From Pelomonas sp. CA6 (GTDB lineage Bacteria; Pseudomonadota; Gammaproteobacteria; Burkholderiales; Burkholderiaceae_C), in assembly GCF_022549225.1 (NCBI RefSeq), contig NZ_JAKZFD010000001.1, positions 682,001-746,000 of the forward strand: a stretch of DNA of 64,000 nucleotides, written 5' to 3'. The translations under genes and the position numbers were made by a program. This document shows, in pieces, positions 54,712 through 61,806 of the stretch (positions within the stretch are counted from its first letter, which is position 1; each line of letters begins with the position of its first letter). The notes under the pieces are model-generated. The model saw nothing but the letters and a program-made list of their open reading frames with translations. It made no database searches and was not told the origin of the DNA.

Positions 54712-54741
54712 ACTTGCGCAAGAGGAAAATTCAGGTCTATA
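54712..54741 (+). promoter_or_regulatory. Promoter of the tRNA-Lys cluster
   Basis: TTGCGC (54712-54717) and a perfect TATAAT (54736-54741) with an 18-bp spacer. The TATAAT lies about 54 bp ahead of the first tRNA; a short leader with TGATG precedes the gene. Confidence 0.75.
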
Positions 54742-54794
54742 ATCTGCGGCTTCGCTGGTGAGCAAAAACAAAAACTCATCAAGTGAAACTTGAT

Positions 54795-54870
54795 GGGTTG
54801 TTAGCTCAGTCGGTAGAGCAGCGGACTTTTAATCCGTTGGTCGCAGGTTCGAATCCTGCACAACCCACCA
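54795..54870 (+). tRNA. tRNA-Lys (TTT)
   Basis: 76 nt including an encoded CCA. The acceptor GGGTTGT pairs with ACAACCC. D arm TAGCTCAGTCGGTAGAGCA, anticodon loop CTTTTAA with anticodon TTT, T arm GGTTCGAATCC. Confidence 0.97.
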
Positions 54871-54904
54871 GCACTTTTTGTGCTGGCACAGTCAGGCATC
54901 TCGG

Positions 54905-54980
54905 GGGCTCTTAGCTCAGTTGGTAGAGCAGCGGACTCTTAATCCGTTGGTCGTAGGTTCGAATCCTACAGGGCCCACCA
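54905..54980 (+). tRNA. tRNA-Lys (CTT), copy 1
   Basis: 76 nt with encoded CCA. The acceptor GGGCTCT pairs with AGGGCCC (one G-T pair). The anticodon loop CTCTTAA gives anticodon CTT, and the T arm is GGTTCGAATCC. 34 nt after the TTT gene. Confidence 0.97.
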
Positions 54981-55006
54981 ACCCCGATGAATGACGCGCG
55001 AATTTC

Positions 55007-55082
55007 GGGCTCTTAGCTCAGTTGGTAGAGCAGCGGACTCTTAATCCGTTGGTCGTAGGTTCGAATCCTACAGGGCCCACCA
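55007..55082 (+). tRNA. tRNA-Lys (CTT), copy 2
   Basis: Identical over all 76 nt to the gene at 54905-54980, 26 nt downstream, with encoded CCA. A recent duplication or gene conversion is implied. Confidence 0.97.
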
Positions 55083-55090
55083 AGACCAAA

Positions 55091-55126
55091 GCACCTGCAC
55101 GCGACGCCGCGGCAGGTGCTTTTTTC
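55091..55126 (+). terminator. Intrinsic terminator of the tRNA-Lys operon
   Basis: GCACCTGC (55091-55098) pairs with GCAGGTGC (55112-55119), followed by TTTTTTC. It lies 8 nt after the last tRNA and also near the 3' end of the opposing SMR gene. Confidence 0.88.
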
Positions 55127-55151
55127 TTGGCCTCGCGCAGGCGGCGCGCGC

Positions 55152-55487
55152 TCAATGCGCCACGGACTTGGAAAAGGCGTTGACGATGACGACGCCGGCC
55201 ACGATGAAGCCCATGCCGATCAGCGCCGGGGCGTCCAGGGTCTGGCCATGGACCAGCCAGCCCAGCAGCGAGATCAGCACGATGCCGACGCCGGACCACA
55301 GCGCATAGGCCACGCCCAGCGGAATGCCGCGCAGCGTCAGCGACAGGAAATAGAAGGCCACCCCATAGCCCGCCACCGTCAGCAGGCTGGGCCAGAAGCG
55401 GGTGAAGCCTTCGGTGCTTTTCATCGCCGTGGTGGCGATGGTCTCGGCGACGATCGCGATGGCGAGGTACAGATGACTGATGCTCAT
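55152..55487 (-). CDS. SMR-family multidrug efflux transporter (EmrE-like)
   Basis: 111-aa protein of four membrane helices. The essential membrane glutamate is in [23 protein letters not shown] (E14-equivalent), and [40 protein letters not shown] follows. The A-E-T-x-x-T-x-x-M-K pattern fits EmrE/QacE (export of quaternary ammonium and lipophilic cations by proton antiport) rather than Gdx/SugE. Divergent from the LysE-family gene, with a 43-bp gap. Confidence 0.93.
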   Translation of the reverse strand: MSISHLYLAIAIVAETIATTAMKSTEGFTRFWPSLLTVAGYGVAFYFLSLTLRGIPLGVAYALWSGVGIVLISLLGWLVHGQTLDAPALIGMGFIVAGVVIVNAFSKSVAH

Positions 55488-55530
55488 GGGGCCGACTCTA
55501 GCGGCAAGCGCGCCACCGGATAATGGCCCG

Positions 55531-56154
55531 ATGAGCTACTACCCGCTGTTCCTGCTCGTCGCCGCGGCCACGGTGATGAGCCCCGGCCCCGGCGTGCTGA
55601 TGAGCCTGAGCAATGCCTTGCGGCTGGGCTGGCGCGGTGCCTTGCCGGGCATCCTCGGCGTGGCCAGCGGCGCGGCCGTGGTGGCGACGCTGTCGGCCAC
55701 CGGCCTGGGGCTGCTGCTGGCGCGCTCGGCGCTGGCGTTCTCGGTGCTGAAGTGGGTGGGGGCGGCCTACCTGGTCTACCTGGGCTGGAAGCTGTGGCGC
55801 GCGCCGGCGTTGCGCTGGTCCGCCGCGGAGGAGGCCCTGCCGCCGGTGCCGCCCGGACCCTGGCGGCGCTTCGTCGAGGGGCTGCTGCTGCAGTTCACCA
55901 ATCCGAAGGCGATCTTCTTCTTCCTGTCGGTGCTGCCGCAGTTCGTCGCGGCGGACCAGCCGCGCGCGCCGCAGTTCGCGCTGCTGGTGGGCAGTTACGC
56001 GCTGCTGGTGGTGCTGATCCACAGCCTCTACGCGGTGCTGGCGCAGCAGTCGCGGCGCTGGCTCGCCGGTCCGCGCGCGGGGCGCCTGCTCAACCGCATC
56101 GGCGGTGCCACCTTCATGGGCTTCGGGGTTGCGATGGCGGGTGCGCGGCCATGA
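55531..56154 (+). CDS. LysE/RhtB-family amino-acid exporter
   Basis: 207-aa inner-membrane protein with about six helices. Family signatures are [35 protein letters not shown] at the N-terminus and [18 protein letters not shown] near the middle. It exports amino acids or homoserine-lactone-like compounds by proton antiport; the specific substrate is not predictable. The stop overlaps the ATG of the DUF523 gene (ATGA). Confidence 0.92.
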   Translation: MSYYPLFLLVAAATVMSPGPGVLMSLSNALRLGWRGALPGILGVASGAAVVATLSATGLGLLLARSALAFSVLKWVGAAYLVYLGWKLWRAPALRWSAAEEALPPVPPGPWRRFVEGLLLQFTNPKAIFFFLSVLPQFVAADQPRAPQFALLVGSYALLVVLIHSLYAVLAQQSRRWLAGPRAGRLLNRIGGATFMGFGVAMAGARP

Positions 56155-56711
56155 CGGCGCCGGGCATTCTGGTCAGCGCCTGCCTGCTGGGGCAGCCGGT
56201 GCGCTACGACGGCGGCGCGCGCGGCGAGCGCGACGACGAGGCCTGGGCGCTGGCCCGGCTGCGCGACTGGGCCGCCCAGGGCCGCGTGCGCCTGCTGGCG
56301 CTGTGCCCCGAGGTGGCCGGCGGGCTGCCGGTGCCGCGGCCGGCGGCGGAGATCCAGCCCGGCCATGGCGGCATCGACGTGCTGCGCGGCCAGGCCTGGC
56401 TGGGCACGCGCGCCGGCGGCCCCGACGCGGAGCTGACGCGCCGCTTCGTCGACGGCGCGCATCGCGCCCTCGCGCTGATGCGTGCGCAGCACGGTGTCGC
56501 GGCGCTGCTGACGCCGCGCAGTCCCTCCTGTGGCGCCGAGCACATTTACGACGGCCGCTTCGAACGCCGCCTGGTGGCGGGCGAGGGCGTGACCGCGGCG
56601 CTGTTGCGCGAGCAGGGCTATGCGGTCTTCCATCCGGCCCAGATCGACGCGCTGGACCGCTGGCTGCGGGACCGGGCGGCCGCACGCGACGCCGGCCCCG
56701 CCTTGCGCTGA
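56151..56711 (+). CDS. DUF523 family protein (YbbK-like)
   Basis: 186-aa cytoplasmic protein with the family's cysteines: ILVSACLLGQPVRYDGGAR (N-terminal Cys), LLALCPEVAGGLPVPRPAAEI and LLTPRSPSCGAEHIYDG. Three conserved cysteines suggest iron-sulfur or metal chemistry; some family members are linked to tRNA thiolation or DUF523-DUF1722 proteins. No activity is proven. Translationally coupled to the LysE-type exporter. Confidence 0.88.
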   Translation: MTAPGILVSACLLGQPVRYDGGARGERDDEAWALARLRDWAAQGRVRLLALCPEVAGGLPVPRPAAEIQPGHGGIDVLRGQAWLGTRAGGPDAELTRRFVDGAHRALALMRAQHGVAALLTPRSPSCGAEHIYDGRFERRLVAGEGVTAALLREQGYAVFHPAQIDALDRWLRDRAAARDAGPALR

Positions 56712-56786
56712 CGCAAGGCCCGCGGCGGCCCAGGGGCAAGCCCGCTGGGCTAGACTGCCGGCCCCATTCCCATGCACTGAAAAACG

Positions 56787-57881
56787 ATGTCCGCCCTCAA
56801 CGAAGCCAGCCTGCTGCAGGCGCTGCAAGCCGTGATTGACCCCAACACCGGCCGCGATCTGGTGCAGACCAAACAGCTGAAGAACCTGCGCATCCAGGGC
56901 GGCGACGTCAGCTTCGAGGTGGAGCTGGGCTATCCGGCGGCGAGCCAGATCGACGCGTTGCGCGGCCGTCTGATCGCCGCGGCACGCACGGTGCCGGGCG
57001 TTGCCAACGTGAGTGTGAGCATCGCCAGCCGCATCGTCGCGCATGCGGTGCAGCGCGGGGTGCAGCTGCTGCCGGGCGTGAAGAACATCATCGCCGTGGC
57101 CTCGGGCAAGGGCGGCGTGGGCAAGAGCACGACGGCGGCCAACCTGGCGCTCGCGCTGGCGGCCGAGGGCGCGCGCGTGGGTCTGCTGGACGCCGACATC
57201 TACGGCCCCAGCGTGCCCGCGATGCTGGGCGCCAGCGGCCGGCCGGAGAGCCTGGACGGCAAGTCCATGGAGCCGCTGATGGCGCACGGGCTGCAGCTGA
57301 TGTCCATCGGCTTTTTGATCGCCGAGGACCAGGCCATGGTCTGGCGCGGCCCGATGGCGACGCAGGCGCTGGAGCAGCTGCTGCGCGACACACGCTGGAA
57401 GGACCTGGACTACCTGGTCGTGGACATGCCTCCGGGCACCGGCGACATCCAGCTGACGCTGTCGCAGCGCGTGCCGGTGACCGGTGCGGTGATCGTCACC
57501 ACGCCGCAGGACATCGCGCTGATCGACGCGAAGAAGGGCCTGACCATGTTCCAGAAGGTGGGCGTGCCCATCCTTGGCATCGTGGAGAACATGGCGGTGC
57601 ACATCTGCTCCAACTGCGGCCATGCCGAGCACATCTTCGGCGAAGGCGGGGCCGCGCGCATGGCGCAGCAGTACGGCAGCGAACTGCTCGGCGCCTTGCC
57701 GCTGGCGCTGTCCATCCGCGAGCAGGCCGACCGCGGCGCGCCCACCGTGGTGGCGGCGCCCGACAGCGAGCACGCGGCGCTGTACAAGGCCATCGCGCGC
57801 AAGATCGCGGTGAAGCTGGCCGGGCAGGCCAAGGACTATTCGTCCAAGTTCCCGTCCATCACCATCTCCAAGAACAGCTGA
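56787..57881 (+). CDS. apbC: Iron-sulfur cluster carrier protein ApbC/Mrp
   Basis: 364-aa P-loop ATPase that carries Fe-S clusters. The N-terminal MIP18-like domain (residues 1-90: MSALNEASLLQALQAVIDPNTGRDLV...) is followed by Walker [22 protein letters not shown] and LLDADIYGPSVPAMLG. DYLVVDMPPGTGDIQLTLSQRVP and the cluster-binding CSNCGHAEHIFG (CxxC) follow. Length and domain fusion match proteobacterial Mrp. Its usual betaproteobacterial neighbour metG is at 6227-8272 instead. Confidence 0.97.
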   Translation: MSALNEASLLQALQAVIDPNTGRDLVQTKQLKNLRIQGGDVSFEVELGYPAASQIDALRGRLIAAARTVPGVANVSVSIASRIVAHAVQRGVQLLPGVKNIIAVASGKGGVGKSTTAANLALALAAEGARVGLLDADIYGPSVPAMLGASGRPESLDGKSMEPLMAHGLQLMSIGFLIAEDQAMVWRGPMATQALEQLLRDTRWKDLDYLVVDMPPGTGDIQLTLSQRVPVTGAVIVTTPQDIALIDAKKGLTMFQKVGVPILGIVENMAVHICSNCGHAEHIFGEGGAARMAQQYGSELLGALPLALSIREQADRGAPTVVAAPDSEHAALYKAIARKIAVKLAGQAKDYSSKFPSITISKNS

Positions 57882-57901
57882 ACGCCGCGGGGCCGGCGCC
57901 G

Positions 57902-59953
57902 TCAGTCGCCGCCCTGCAGCCACAGCGCGAAACAGGCGCCCGGTTCGCCCTCGGGCAGGGGCTCGACGCGCAGGCTGCCGGCGTAGCGCTCGACGAGGCT
58001 GCGGCTGATCCACAGGCCCAGGCCGGTGCCTTCGCGCTTGCCGGTGACGAAAGGCTGGAACAGCCGGTCCTGCAACGCCGGGCTGAGGCCAGTGCCGCTG
58101 TCGCGCACGCGGATCAGCAGGCCGGGTCGGCCCTGTTCGTCGTCGCGGTCCTCGGTGGAGAGCTGCAGCAGGCCGCCCTGGGGCATGGCCTGCACCGCGT
58201 TGACCAGCAGGTTCACCAGCACCTGCTGCAGCTCCTGGCGGTTGATCGCGACGCGACGCCGCCCGCGGTAGTCGCGCTCCAGGCGCACGCCGGCGCCGGC
58301 GAGCAGGTGCTGGACCAGCGGCAGGCAGGCGTCCAGTGCCTCGCCGGCGTCGAGCTGCTCCACGTAGCCGGCGTACTCGCCGGGCCGCGCGTACTGCAGC
58401 AGCTGGGTCACGATCAGGCGCATGCGCTCGACCTGGGCGTCGATGAGGCGGATCTCCTCGCGCGCCGGCTCGGCGGCCGGGCCCAGCAGCTCGCGCATCA
58501 GGTCCAGGTTGCCCTGGATCACCGCGATGGGGTTGTTGATCTCGTGCGCGATGCTGGCGGTGAGCTGGCCCACGGTGGCCAGCTTCTCGCTGCGCACCAG
58601 CTGCTGCTGCGCGGCGCGCAGCTCGGCGGTGCGTTCGGCCACCTTGCGGTCCAGTTCCTCGCCCCAGCGCTGCAGCGCGCGGGCCTTGTCGTCCACGCTG
58701 TCCAGCAACTGGTCCAGATGGCCGGCCAGCCGGCCGATCTCGTCGCCGGAGGCCAGCGGTCCGACGCGCGCCGCCGCGTCGCCGGATTCGACGCGGCGCA
58801 TGGTGCGCTCCATGCGCTCCACCGGGCGGAAGATGCTGCGCGCCAGGCGCAGCGAGACCCAGGCCACGGCCAGCATCACGCCGATGAAGACCACGCCGAT
58901 GCCGCCCAGCACCGCGTACTTGACCTTGACGAAGGGGCGTTCCAGAAAGCCCACGTAGAGCATGCCCACGCGCCGCCCGTCGCGGTCCACCACCGGCTGG
59001 TAGGCCGAGACATACCAGTCGTTGACGACGAAGGCGCGCGCCAGCCAGGTACCGCCACGGCCCAGCACCGCTTCGCGCACCTCGCGCGAGACGCGCGTGC
59101 CGATCGCGCGCTCGCCCGCCGCATGGGGGCCAGGGTGCGCCGCGGTGCCGGCGGCGTCGCCCTGGAACAGGCGCACGTTGGTGCTGATGCGCACGTCGTC
59201 GAGGAACAGCGTGGCCGTGCCCTGGCTGCCGGCGGGCAGGCTGCCATCGGGATAGACGATCTCGTTGATGTGGTCGATGAAGTCCAGGTTGCGGTTGAGC
59301 AGCACGCCGCCCTGCAGATGGCCCAGCAGCCGGCCCTGGCCGTCGCGCACCGGCGCGCGCGCGATCAGCAGCATCGCGCGCTCCTCGCTGCGCCGCTCGG
59401 TGGGTGCCGCGTTCAGCGTCGGCAGCAGCGGGATGGCCAGGCGTGGCAGCAGCTGCGGCGCGACCCGGGCCAGCGCCTCGCGGTCGACCACCGCCACCGA
59501 CGCCAGCGCGCCGCTTTCGTCGGCCACCAGCAAGGGCATGGGCGGGCCCGGGTCCACCGGCCCGGATTCGCGCGCCAGCAGGCGGCCGTCCGGGGCGAGC
59601 AGGTTGAGGAACTCCAGGCCGTGGTGGCGGCGCGCGTCGGCGAGGAAGGCGGGCAGGGCGTCGGCCGGCACGGCCTGTCCCGAGGCCGGCGCGAGCAGCT
59701 GCACCAGGCGGTGCGTCGCCGCCGCGGCCTGGGTGCCCGAGCCCACCTCGGCCTGGACGCGCTCGAAATAGCCGCGCGCGACGGCCAGGTCGCTGCGCAC
59801 CTTGGTGATCAGCAGCTCGTCCAGCGCGGTGTTGCCCCAGATCAGCAGGATGGCGCCCAGCAGCGGCTGCACCACCAGCAGCGGCAGCAGGGCCAGCCAC
59901 AGCAGCTTGCGCCGCAGGCCGGCCCGGCGCCAGTGGCGCAGCAGCGCGCTCAT
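57902..59953 (-). CDS. Cache-HAMP sensor histidine kinase (linked to formate dehydrogenase)
   Basis: 683-aa membrane kinase. TM1 is at about residues 17-38, a large periplasmic Cache-like sensor domain at 40-340 (ends NDWYVSAYQPVVDRDGRRVGMLYVGFLERPF) and TM2 at about 345-368. A HAMP and coiled coil come next, then the phospho-acceptor H470 in TASIAHEINNPIAVIQGNLDLM. The ATPase boxes are VNLLVNAVQAMPQGG, VRDSGTGLSP and REGTGLGLWISRSL. It overlaps the regulator stop by 4 nt. The periplasmic domain could sense a small carboxylate such as formate; this is inferred from the divergent fdnG-type gene. Confidence 0.93.
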   Translation of the reverse strand: MSALLRHWRRAGLRRKLLWLALLPLLVVQPLLGAILLIWGNTALDELLITKVRSDLAVARGYFERVQAEVGSGTQAAAATHRLVQLLAPASGQAVPADALPAFLADARRHHGLEFLNLLAPDGRLLARESGPVDPGPPMPLLVADESGALASVAVVDREALARVAPQLLPRLAIPLLPTLNAAPTERRSEERAMLLIARAPVRDGQGRLLGHLQGGVLLNRNLDFIDHINEIVYPDGSLPAGSQGTATLFLDDVRISTNVRLFQGDAAGTAAHPGPHAAGERAIGTRVSREVREAVLGRGGTWLARAFVVNDWYVSAYQPVVDRDGRRVGMLYVGFLERPFVKVKYAVLGGIGVVFIGVMLAVAWVSLRLARSIFRPVERMERTMRRVESGDAAARVGPLASGDEIGRLAGHLDQLLDSVDDKARALQRWGEELDRKVAERTAELRAAQQQLVRSEKLATVGQLTASIAHEINNPIAVIQGNLDLMRELLGPAAEPAREEIRLIDAQVERMRLIVTQLLQYARPGEYAGYVEQLDAGEALDACLPLVQHLLAGAGVRLERDYRGRRRVAINRQELQQVLVNLLVNAVQAMPQGGLLQLSTEDRDDEQGRPGLLIRVRDSGTGLSPALQDRLFQPFVTGKREGTGLGLWISRSLVERYAGSLRVEPLPEGEPGACFALWLQGGD

Positions 59954-61359
59954 CCGGCCTCGCCGGCGTCCTGGCCCCACTCGGCCACGCGGCGCTCCAG
60001 GGTGCGCTTGGAGATGCCCAGCAGCTGCGCCGCGCGCGCCTTGTCGCCCTGCACCGAGGCCAGCACCGCCTGGATGTGGCGGCGCTCCAGCGTCTGCAGG
60101 TCGGTGGTCGTGGGCAGGGCCGAGGCGCCGGGCAGCGGCGGCGCCACGGTGGCGCCGTCCGCCGGCTCGGACTGCATCGCCGGGTACAGCGCCGACAGGT
60201 TCAGCGAACCGAGGATCAGCGAGCGCTCCACCAGGTTGCGCAGCTCGCGCACATTGCCGGGCCAGTCGTACTGCATCAGATAGCCCAGTTCGCGCGGCCG
60301 TGCCTCGAAGGGCATCAGGCCCAGGCGCGGCGCCAGATCGGCGATGAAATGGCGCACCAGCTGGGCGATGTCTTCCTTGTGCTCGCGCAGCGGCGGCAGA
60401 CGCAGCTCCACCACCTGCAGCCGGTAGTACAGGTCCTTGCGGAAGCGGCCCGCGGCCACCTCGCGCTGCAGGTCGCGGTTGCTGGCGGCGATCACGCGCA
60501 GGTCCACCGCGACCTGCTGCTCGCCGCCGACCGGCCGCATGCGGCGCTCGTCGAGCACGCGCAGCAGCGCCGCCTGCGCGGGCAGCGGCAGTTCGCCGAC
60601 CTCGTCGAGAAAGAGCACGCCGCCCTGTGCGTAATAGAGCAGGCCGTCGCGCCCGGGGTCGGCCGCGCTGGCGGCGCGACCGAACAGCTCGGCCTCCACC
60701 GTCTCCGGCGACATCAGCGCGCAGTTGACCGGCACGAAGGGGCCGGCGGCGCGCGCGCTGCCGCGGTGGATGGCATGTGCGGCCAACTCCTTGCCGGTGC
60801 CCGATTCGCCGCTCAGCAGCACCGTGCTGTCGACGCCGGCGACACGCTGCAGCTCATGGCGCAGCTGCTGCAGCGCCGACGAATCGCCGACCAGGCTGGC
60901 CGTGGCCAGATGGCCCTGGGCCAGCGTGCGGCGCAGCACGTAGTTTTCGCGAGCCAGCCGCGCGCGCTCCAGGCTGTGGTGCACCGCGTGCAGCATCTGC
61001 GTGACGCGAAAGGGCTTGAGGATGAAGTCCGACGCGCCGGCGCGCAACGCCTCGATCGCGGTGTCCAGGTCGGCGAAGGCGGTGATCAGCACCACCTCGC
61101 CGCTGTGGCCCAGGGTGCGCAGCTCGCGCAGCCAGGCCAGGCCGGTCTTGCCGGGCAGGCTGATATCCAGCACGATGAGGTCGAAGCGCTGGCGGCGCAG
61201 CAGTTCGGCGCCGGCCTCCGCGCTGTCGGCGGCCAGCACCTGGCCGCAACGCGGCGCCAGGGTCTTGACCAGGAAGTTGCGCATCCCTTCCTCGTCGTCG
61301 ACCACGAGCACGCTGCTGGTGGGCCAGGAGGCCAGGGGGTTGTGACGGATCTGTTGCAT
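59950..61359 (-). CDS. NtrC-family response regulator lacking the GAFTGA loop
   Basis: 469 aa. The receiver has VLVVDDEEG, phospho-acceptor D65 and K115. The AAA+ domain has Walker A GESGTGKE (184-191) and Walker B GGVLFLDEV (246-254). Between them the sigma-54-binding loop is replaced: after EAELFG the sequence is RAASAADPGRDGLLYYAQGG, with no GAFTGA-like hexamer. The C-terminal Fis-type helix-turn-helix (KARAAQLLGISKRTLERRVAEWG) is intact. It therefore probably does not activate sigma-54 polymerase, like TyrR or HupR, and may act on sigma-70 promoters. It is divergent from the formate dehydrogenase. Confidence 0.93.
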   Translation of the reverse strand: MQQIRHNPLASWPTSSVLVVDDEEGMRNFLVKTLAPRCGQVLAADSAEAGAELLRRQRFDLIVLDISLPGKTGLAWLRELRTLGHSGEVVLITAFADLDTAIEALRAGASDFILKPFRVTQMLHAVHHSLERARLARENYVLRRTLAQGHLATASLVGDSSALQQLRHELQRVAGVDSTVLLSGESGTGKELAAHAIHRGSARAAGPFVPVNCALMSPETVEAELFGRAASAADPGRDGLLYYAQGGVLFLDEVGELPLPAQAALLRVLDERRMRPVGGEQQVAVDLRVIAASNRDLQREVAAGRFRKDLYYRLQVVELRLPPLREHKEDIAQLVRHFIADLAPRLGLMPFEARPRELGYLMQYDWPGNVRELRNLVERSLILGSLNLSALYPAMQSEPADGATVAPPLPGASALPTTTDLQTLERRHIQAVLASVQGDKARAAQLLGISKRTLERRVAEWGQDAGEAG

Positions 61360-61806
61360 GTGGCCGGCACTGTAGCGGACTCGCCCGGTCCGGCGCGCGT
61401 CGCGGGGCATGGCCGGCCACCGGGCCTGCTGCGGCGCAGCATGTTGCATTTCCGTGCCAAATGCCTCGCCTTGCGCACGAATCTCGCCTTTTCTCGGGGG
61501 CAAGACCTGACCCCTTGATGCACGTCACGCTGGCGCGCAGAGCGACAAATTGTCGCGCTGGCCGCTTTTTCGTCGCGGTGGGTGCGACAAATTGTCGCTG
61601 TCGCGGCCTCCCGTCCGCCGCCGTCCGTCCAAGCTGTCCGGCCGAGGGTGGCGGAGGCCTTTTCACCGGGGTTGCCCCGCAGTGGACAAGCGCGGCGCTT
61701 TGTGTCGAAATCCCAGCGCGGTGTCGCGTGCCGGCCCTATGAACGCGTCCGTGTCGCAGGCACGGGCGCCTCCAACACTGTGAGTCATCGCAGGAGGCAA
61801 AGACAA
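61360..61806. other. 447-bp divergent regulatory region between the two-component pair and formate dehydrogenase
   Basis: Contains the inverted exact dispersed 15-mer (61500-61514), two identical palindromes (61542-61598), extra TGTCGC half-sites (for example 61599-61604) and a strong ribosome-binding site AGGAGG ahead of 61807. No gene is convincing here, although small open frames exist. The promoters themselves were not identified with confidence. Confidence 0.6.
61542..61598. promoter_or_regulatory. Paired palindromic operator sites
   Basis: GCGACAAATTGTCGC occurs twice, at 61542-61556 and 61584-61598. The centres are 42 bp apart, four helical turns, so both face the same side of the DNA. 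The first extends to a near-perfect 11-bp inverted repeat (CAGAGCGACAA/TTGTCGCGCTG). They are the best candidates for binding the NtrC-family dimer encoded at 59950-61359. Confidence 0.75.

Noticed and set aside
56028-59900. 1290-codon minus-strand frame covering apbC and the histidine kinase
   Set aside because: It is antisense to apbC, the DUF523 gene and part of the LysE-type gene, and out of frame with the kinase; no domain is recognisable.
61443-61460. Sigma-54-like element (minus strand TTGGCACGGAAATGCAAC) upstream of the response regulator at 59950-61359
   Set aside because: The GG and GC dinucleotides are separated by 9 nt instead of the strictly required 10, so it was not called a promoter. 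If the spacing were tolerated it would drive the regulator gene.
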